Assembly: GCA_030146295.1 (NCBI GenBank)
Contig: JASLCD010000356.1
Location: 8,954-72,953, forward strand
Reading direction: 5' to 3'
Length of the DNA stretch: 64,000 bases
From: Chryseobacterium sp.
Lineage (GTDB): Bacteria; Bacteroidota; Bacteroidia; Flavobacteriales; Weeksellaceae
In this document: in pieces, positions 58,733 to 64,000 of the stretch
Layout of the letters: each line of letters starts with the position of its first letter
Position numbering within the stretch: position 1 is the stretch's first letter
Translations under genes and position numbers: made by a program
Notes under the pieces: generated by a model
The model's input: the letters and a program-made list of their open reading frames with translations, nothing else
Told to the model about the DNA's origin: nothing
Databases searched by the model: none

Positions 58733-61163
58733 AACCCTTATATTACTTCTTGGTCTTGCTTTATCTTCAAATTCGCTTTCTGCACAGCAGGGCGACAGAA
58801 TTCATGGCAAAATCATGCTGTCTGAAAAAGCACCGGTAAAAAACGCTGTTTTAAGACTTGTCAACACGTCTTATCAGGCAAAAACCAATAATTTAGGAGA
58901 ATATTACTTTGAAAATGTGCCACCTGGAGAATATACGCTTCAGGTGGTTTTAAATGACATCGAACTGATGAGAGAAAGCATCCATATTCAGAAAGATGTC
59001 TATGAAATTCCTGCGATCTATGCCCCTTTACACAATAATGTGATTGAGGGAATTACCGTATATGCAGTAAGCAGAAATAAATTTTTGGATAAAGACAGCA
59101 CTTCAGTGGCCAAAATGCCTTTGAAAGTTCTTGAAAATCCGCAGGCTTATACAAGCATCAACCAGCAGATCATGAAGGAGCAGCTTACTTATGATATTTC
59201 GGAAGTATTGAAAAACGTTCCGGGTATGGTAAAAATGCAGGGAAGTCCGGGAAGAGGTTCGGGAGACGGAAGTTTCTACTACAGTCTTAGAGGTTTTCCT
59301 ACCAAAGTATCCATGGTAGACGGTGTTCCGGCAACCACCAACGGAGAAATAGACCCTGCAGATCTTGAGCGCCTGGAAGTGATCAAAGGCCCATCTGGAA
59401 CATTGTATGGAGGTGCGGTAACTTCCTTTGGAGGTTTGATCAACGCTGTAACCAAAAAGCCAAAAGACTACTTCGGAGGAGAAGCTTCTTATCTTATGGG
59501 AAGTTATAATCTGAACCGTATAACAGCTGATGTTTACGGACCAATTACGGAATCCCGAAATATGTTATTCCGCTTAAATGCGGCTTATCAGTATCAGAAT
59601 GGTTTCAGAGATTCCGAATTCAGAAAATCATTCTTTGTAGCCCCTACAATTAGTTATCAGGTGAATGAAAGGCTTAAATTTAACTTAGGAGCTCAGATTT
59701 ATAATTATGAAGGAACAAACACTCCGATTATTTTTCTTCCGAGAACAAGGCAATATTTTGCCCATAATCCTGATGAACTTGGTTTCGACTGGAAAAGATC
59801 GTATTCCAACAACGATATGACGTTAAAAGCACCATCAATTAACGTAAAAGCTGAGGCTAATTACAAGATTTCGGATCATTGGAATTCACAGACTTTACTT
59901 TCCCGTAATTACAGAAAAACAGAAGGTTTGTACCAATATCAGTTTATCAGAGGGAATACCAGTGATGCAATGCTGGAACGTAATGTACAGTGGCAGAACT
60001 CGGAAGCTTCTTCTACAAGTGTTCAGCAAAATTTCACCGGAGAATTTAAGATCGGAAAAGTTAAAAATAAAGTTTTGATCGGATTAGATTACCTTAATCA
60101 GACACTCAACAACAACCATTCTCCGATTGTGGTATTTGATAATGTGGACGGACAAAACCTGACAGGGAGCTATGGAAGCATTTCCAAAGATCTTGCCCTT
60201 CAGAAAATCCAGGCAGCTACTCAGGCAGCAATTTCAGCAGGTAAAACACCTTTGGTGAGAAATACCACTGCATCCAACCTTTATGGGGCTTATATTTCAA
60301 ACGTAACCTATATTACAGACCGTTTGATTACGCTGGTAAGTTTGCGTATGGATCATTATGAAAGTAAAGGACAGCTTAATCTGAATGATAACAAACGTGC
60401 CGGTGAATTCAAACAGACGGCATGGTCTCCAAAAGTGGGAATTGTGTATCAAATTCTTAAAGATCAGTTATCCGCCTATGGGAACTATATGAATGGCTTC
60501 AGCTATACGGCACCTGTTACGCAGCAGTTGGCAGACTACAGCGGAGATATGAAACCGCAGATGGCGAACCAGTGGGAAGTAGGATTGAAAGGAAATCTTT
60601 GGAGAAACAAAATTAATTTTACCGTTTCATATTATGACATTCTTGTCGACAATATCCAGAGAGGAACCGGAGTTATCCGTGACGGAAAAGAATACAATAT
60701 TGTTGTTCAGGACGGAAAACAAAGAAGCAAAGGGATTGAAATTGAAACGATCTTGAATCCTGTTCAGGGATTGAATATCATGGCCGGATATGCCTACAAT
60801 CACAGCAGATATGAAAAAGCTGATCCTGCCGTAGACGGGCGTCGTCCGGAATCTGCAGGTCCTGCGAATGTATTCAATTCATGGATCAGTTATATTCTTC
60901 CGATCAAAGGACTTCAGGGATTGGGAGTAGGCTTTGGGGTAAACCGTGTTGGAAAACAGATTACCGGAAACAAAGTTGTTACCGGACAGTTTATATTTCC
61001 TGCCTATACATTAGTCAATGCTTCCATTTCCCTAGAAAAAGAAAGATACAGACTAGGATTTAAAATGAATAACCTGGGCAATGTACAGTACTTTGCAGGA
61101 CAGGGAGTTGTTGTAGCACAGATGCCTCGCAATTTCGTTGCTGAGGTAAGCTTTAAATTTTAA
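58719..61163 (+). CDS. TonB-dependent siderophore receptor
   Basis: An 814-residue outer-membrane receptor. Residues 1-23 form the signal peptide, about 28-110 a CarboxypepD-regulatory-like beta domain, then the plug (about 125-250, with VLKNVPGMVKMQGSPG and LEVIKGPSGTLYGG) and a 22-strand barrel ending in the aromatic EVSFKF. It should carry the ferric siderophore made by the upstream genes. Overlaps the ligase gene by 14 bases, so it is in the same transcript. Confidence 0.93.
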   Translation: MKTSKTLILLLGLALSSNSLSAQQGDRIHGKIMLSEKAPVKNAVLRLVNTSYQAKTNNLGEYYFENVPPGEYTLQVVLNDIELMRESIHIQKDVYEIPAIYAPLHNNVIEGITVYAVSRNKFLDKDSTSVAKMPLKVLENPQAYTSINQQIMKEQLTYDISEVLKNVPGMVKMQGSPGRGSGDGSFYYSLRGFPTKVSMVDGVPATTNGEIDPADLERLEVIKGPSGTLYGGAVTSFGGLINAVTKKPKDYFGGEASYLMGSYNLNRITADVYGPITESRNMLFRLNAAYQYQNGFRDSEFRKSFFVAPTISYQVNERLKFNLGAQIYNYEGTNTPIIFLPRTRQYFAHNPDELGFDWKRSYSNNDMTLKAPSINVKAEANYKISDHWNSQTLLSRNYRKTEGLYQYQFIRGNTSDAMLERNVQWQNSEASSTSVQQNFTGEFKIGKVKNKVLIGLDYLNQTLNNNHSPIVVFDNVDGQNLTGSYGSISKDLALQKIQAATQAAISAGKTPLVRNTTASNLYGAYISNVTYITDRLITLVSLRMDHYESKGQLNLNDNKRAGEFKQTAWSPKVGIVYQILKDQLSAYGNYMNGFSYTAPVTQQLADYSGDMKPQMANQWEVGLKGNLWRNKINFTVSYYDILVDNIQRGTGVIRDGKEYNIVVQDGKQRSKGIEIETILNPVQGLNIMAGYAYNHSRYEKADPAVDGRRPESAGPANVFNSWISYILPIKGLQGLGVGFGVNRVGKQITGNKVVTGQFIFPAYTLVNASISLEKERYRLGFKMNNLGNVQYFAGQGVVVAQMPRNFVAEVSFKF

Positions 61164-61165
61164 GG

Positions 61166-62353
61166 ATGAAATTAAAGTTTAGAAAAATTGCATATCAGTT
61201 ACATCTATGGCTCGGACTCACGTCCGGGCTTATAGTTGTTATTATGGCCACTACCGGATGTATCCTGGCTTTTGAAGAAGAATTAAAACATATTGCTCAT
61301 CCCAACAGATATTACGTTGAAAATATTGGAAGAAAAAAGCTTTCATTGTCTGAGCTTACAGAAAAAGCAGAAAAAGCACTTCCCGAAGGTTTAAAGGTTA
61401 AAAGAGTAGTGATATCTTCCGATCCTTCACAAACTTACGTGTTCCGTACCCTTAAAATGGATAATGAGGCGTTAACCTATTGGGGAACTTATCTTTATTA
61501 TTACCGCGTCTATATTGATCCTTATACCGGAAAAGTTCAGGAAGTAGAAGATGCCAAAAAGGATTTTTTTGAAATTGTGCTGGATCTTCACAGAAGGCTT
61601 TTGCTGGGTGAGAAAATAGGAAAAGCCATTACCGGTTATTCCACACTCGTGCTTGCGATTACTCTTTTTTCAGGGCTGGTGATATGGTATCCCCGTAAAA
61701 TGAGTAAAAGCATGCTGAAAGGAATGTTTTTCATTAAAATATCAGCCAACTGGAAGAGGATCAATTATGATCTTCATAATGTGCTGGGATTCTATTCTGT
61801 AATTCCTTTGCTTATTATTTCTTATTCCGCATTGATATGGAGCTTTGAAGATGTCGACAAATGGGTAAAGAATACGTTAAACGGAAACTCTCTCACAGAA
61901 AAGAAGGCCAAGAGTACCATCCCTTCCGAAGAGTTTTCAAACCGTGAAAATATTCTCAATCTGATTGGAAATACCATGGAGAATAGACTTAAAGATAAGA
62001 AATCAGCACTAATCAATTTTCCGAGATCAGAAGAAGGAACTTATTATGCTGAGGTGACCTATGACGGGAGACAATACAGAAATGAACACTTTAATTTTGA
62101 TCAGTATTCAGGAGCTGTTTTAAAATCTCAATCCTATAAAAACAAAAATATCGGATATGGAACCGCATTAAGAGAAAGAAATTATGACCTTCACACAGGA
62201 AGTATTTTGGGATTAACGAGCAGAATCATTTATTTTCTGGCAGCGATGATTGCAACATCACTTCCCATCACCGGTTTTATCATCTATTTGAACAGAAAAA
62301 AGAAGAAACCCAAACATAAAAAAAACAAAATAGTTTATCCTTCTCATCATTAA
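61166..62353 (+). CDS. PepSY-associated TM helix protein, probable ferric-siderophore reductase
   Basis: A 395-residue inner-membrane protein with an N-terminal helix (KIAYQLHLWLGLTSGLIVVIMATTGCILAFEEE), two PepSY-like periplasmic domains and further helices about 140-165, 200-220 and 345-370. His residues near the helix ends (H13, H130, H191 and HTGS) are candidate heme ligands. Proteins of this type, such as FoxB-like and FsrB-like ones, follow TonB receptors and are thought to reduce ferric siderophores. It starts two bases after the receptor stop and ends the operon. Confidence 0.87.
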   Translation: MKLKFRKIAYQLHLWLGLTSGLIVVIMATTGCILAFEEELKHIAHPNRYYVENIGRKKLSLSELTEKAEKALPEGLKVKRVVISSDPSQTYVFRTLKMDNEALTYWGTYLYYYRVYIDPYTGKVQEVEDAKKDFFEIVLDLHRRLLLGEKIGKAITGYSTLVLAITLFSGLVIWYPRKMSKSMLKGMFFIKISANWKRINYDLHNVLGFYSVIPLLIISYSALIWSFEDVDKWVKNTLNGNSLTEKKAKSTIPSEEFSNRENILNLIGNTMENRLKDKKSALINFPRSEEGTYYAEVTYDGRQYRNEHFNFDQYSGAVLKSQSYKNKNIGYGTALRERNYDLHTGSILGLTSRIIYFLAAMIATSLPITGFIIYLNRKKKKPKHKKNKIVYPSHH

Positions 62354-62354
62354 T

Positions 62355-62388
62355 AAAAGCCTCTGAAAAGGGGCTTTTTGCTTTTTTT
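62355..62388 (+). terminator. Terminator of the siderophore operon
   Basis: AAAAGCCTC (62355-62363) pairs with the downstream GGGGCTTTT (62370-62378), with one G-T pair and a T-run after it. Confidence 0.8.
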
Positions 62389-62415
62389 AGACCACAAAAG
62401 TCACAAAAGTTTTTA
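62389..62415. repeat. Interspersed ACCACAAAAGTCACAAAAG tract
   Basis: A short ACCACAAAAG TCACAAAAG tract. Together with TTTGCGTCCTTGCGTTAA near 22888-22905, it belongs to the common short intergenic tracts of flavobacterial genomes. No function is apparent. Confidence 0.4.
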
Positions 62416-62458
62416 TTTTAAAACACTAGAAGGTTATACAATTTCTATAGATTATAAA

Positions 62459-63949
62459 TCAACCGACCAATCCCTTCACATTTTTCGAAAAAACCTCAAT
62501 CCCTTTGTTCATCTCTTCAACATTCAAATCTCCAAATCCCAGGCGCATCGCGGTAAGCCCTTTATTCTGATATAATAATGTTTTAGGAATAAAAAGATTA
62601 TCCTTTGCACAGTTTCGGCTCAGCTGCATCAGATTCAGCGGAATATTCCATTCCAGCCATATGGCCAGTCCTCCGGAAGGTTTCTGAAATGAGATCAAAT
62701 CACCCAGATTTTCCTCCAGCAGCCCGGAAAAATAATCACGCCTTTCCTGATAAACTTTTAAAGATTTCTTCAGATAACGGTTGATTTCTCCTTCTGCAAT
62801 CATTTCTCCAAGCGCTCTTTCCATCAGAATATCACCTTGGCGGTCGATAATTCCCAAGTATTTACGCATTTCTGTCATCAGATTTTCCGGAGCTACAATA
62901 AATCCTGTCCTGAACCCCGGAGCCAGTGATTTCCCGAAAGAACCGATGTAAATCACCATTCCGTTGGTATCAGCGCTGGCTAAGGGCAGAATAGGGCTTT
63001 TATCGTAATGAAATTCATAATCGTAATCATCTTCAAGAATAATAAACCCATATTCATTGGCCAGTTCCAGCAGTTCAAATCTTCTCTGGGCACTCAGCGC
63101 AACGGTAGTAGGATAGTGGTGATGAGGTGTCAGATAAAGCATCCGTATTTTCTGTTTTTTACAGGCTTCACGCACACTTTCCACTATAATTCCTTCTTCA
63201 TCAATAGGAATAGAAACAATATCAACTCCAGCTTTCATAAAAATCATATTGACGGAAAAATAGCTCAAAGCTCCCACCAATACAGTATCACCGGCAGAGA
63301 GAAGAATTTCGGAAACAATATAGATACTCATTTCCGTACTTCTGGTAATGAGGAGATTATTCTTGGAAATAGGAAGCCCGCGGGAAAGATTCAGATATTG
63401 GGATAAATGTTCCTTAAAAAATTCACTCCCGTCATGATTATAATGACCAAGTGATTTCTGATTGGATTTACGCTTCAAAATAGAGCTGTAAAACCGGGAA
63501 TGCTGTCCGATTTGTGTTAAACGGATATCCGGCACTCCATCATTAAAGACATACTCACAATCCGAATGTTCAAAAGGATTATCCAGAATATTGGAAGTTT
63601 TGAATGCAAAACCAGTCGTTATTGGATAATTCTGGAGGTTATTTTCCTGGAAATCGTTCACTTTTACAGGTTTTTCCTGATCTTTTCCAATAACAAACGT
63701 TCCTTTATTCGGAAAACTTTCTGTCCAGCCCTGAGCAGATAATTCATCATATACAGCAACTGCCGTATTCCTGTGGATCTCCAACATCTCGCTGAACGTT
63801 CTTGTCCCGGGAAGTTTAGTTCCAAAAGGCAAAAAACCTCGCTGAATGGCATTGACCAGCTGATTGGCAATCTGTAAATAAATAGAAGTCTCTGATTTTC
63901 TATCAATCTTTATAAAACTATCGTAAGGAATCTTAACCGGACTATCCAT
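62459..63949 (-). CDS. MocR-type GntR regulator with aminotransferase domain
   Basis: A 496-residue regulator with an N-terminal GntR winged helix (residues 15-85, with FGTKLPGTRTFSEMLEIHRNTAVAVYDE) and an aminotransferase-like domain (about 130-496). IYIGSFGKSLAPGFRTGF holds the PLP Lys. It is the second MocR protein here and resembles the first (9501) in domain order, but the two have diverged. It converges on the end of the siderophore operon; no target gene is in the window, since its upstream region ends at the window edge. Confidence 0.9.
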   Translation of the reverse strand: MDSPVKIPYDSFIKIDRKSETSIYLQIANQLVNAIQRGFLPFGTKLPGTRTFSEMLEIHRNTAVAVYDELSAQGWTESFPNKGTFVIGKDQEKPVKVNDFQENNLQNYPITTGFAFKTSNILDNPFEHSDCEYVFNDGVPDIRLTQIGQHSRFYSSILKRKSNQKSLGHYNHDGSEFFKEHLSQYLNLSRGLPISKNNLLITRSTEMSIYIVSEILLSAGDTVLVGALSYFSVNMIFMKAGVDIVSIPIDEEGIIVESVREACKKQKIRMLYLTPHHHYPTTVALSAQRRFELLELANEYGFIILEDDYDYEFHYDKSPILPLASADTNGMVIYIGSFGKSLAPGFRTGFIVAPENLMTEMRKYLGIIDRQGDILMERALGEMIAEGEINRYLKKSLKVYQERRDYFSGLLEENLGDLISFQKPSGGLAIWLEWNIPLNLMQLSRNCAKDNLFIPKTLLYQNKGLTAMRLGFGDLNVEEMNKGIEVFSKNVKGLVG

Positions 63950-64000
63950 AATATCAAAACTGGCACCATGTAACCATCCGGCAATATACTACTTTTGACA

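Noticed and set aside
1..64000. Prophage, transposon, CRISPR or tRNA/rRNA features
   Set aside because: No integrase, transposase, phage structural gene, regularly spaced repeats, or clear tRNA/rRNA sequence was found.

Overview
The window looks like chromosomal DNA of a low-GC member of the Flavobacteriia, most likely Chryseobacterium or a close relative in the Weeksellaceae. The basis is AT-rich codon use, flavobacterial promoter elements of the TTG / TAnnTTTG type, families such as DUF6766 and PRISE reductases, and a lysine-hydroxylase-linked siderophore locus of the Chryseobacterium kind. I see no rRNA, tRNA, CRISPR array, transposase or prophage gene. The genus is an inference, because there is no marker gene here.

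Layout. 1-7300 (+) is a stress block: a ferritin-like YciE-type protein, two unknown proteins, catalase KatE, a CinA-like amidohydrolase, a YghA-like short-chain dehydrogenase, a 54-residue lipoprotein, a FAD oxidoreductase with a Rieske tail and a DUF6766 membrane protein. 7295-18602 holds small metabolic units, each beside its own regulator: AraC and a secreted flavodoxin-RidA fusion; MocR and a cupin / DapA-like / thioredoxin-like run; AraC with a PNPOx protein and a nitrilase; TetR with a membrane-protein/rhodanese operon and an MFS pump. 18958-25507 (-) is the ligase-associated DNA damage response cluster (exonuclease, ATP-dependent ligase, DEXH helicase, PdeM) with phosphoglycerate mutase gpmA inside it. 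25757-47011 mixes S41 peptidases, dehydrogenases, Crp/Fnr, AraC and HxlR regulators, MFS pumps, hydrolases, a DsbA/FrnE-like protein and a CAT-like acetyltransferase. It includes a 699-base stretch without a convincing gene.

47344-62353 is the most notable region, an NRPS-independent siderophore locus. A Fe(II)/2-oxoglutarate oxygenase resembling L-lysine 4-hydroxylases is transcribed divergently from a tightly packed nine-gene operon. In order the operon encodes a PLP decarboxylase, an IucA/IucC synthetase fused to an acyltransferase, an N-monooxygenase, a second IucA/IucC synthetase, a MATE exporter, an acyl carrier protein, an AMP-forming ligase, a TonB-dependent receptor and a PepSY membrane protein. 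The simplest reading is lysine to 4-hydroxylysine to 3-hydroxycadaverine, then N-hydroxylation, acylation and coupling to citrate. As I recall it, this matches the citrate siderophore chryseochelin, which contains 3-hydroxycadaverine and fumarate. A second MocR-type regulator closes the window.

The window is dense in regulators: four AraC, two MocR, two Crp/Fnr, one TetR, one HxlR and one LuxR-like HTH. Several intergenic regions carry clear palindromes that can be paired with the neighbouring regulator. The best are two FNR-type TTGAT-N4-ATCA boxes beside a Crp/Fnr gene whose recognition helix carries the E-x-x-S-R signature, a 26-bp perfect palindrome beside the TetR gene, and matched palindromes around the HxlR gene and in front of the DsbA-like gene.
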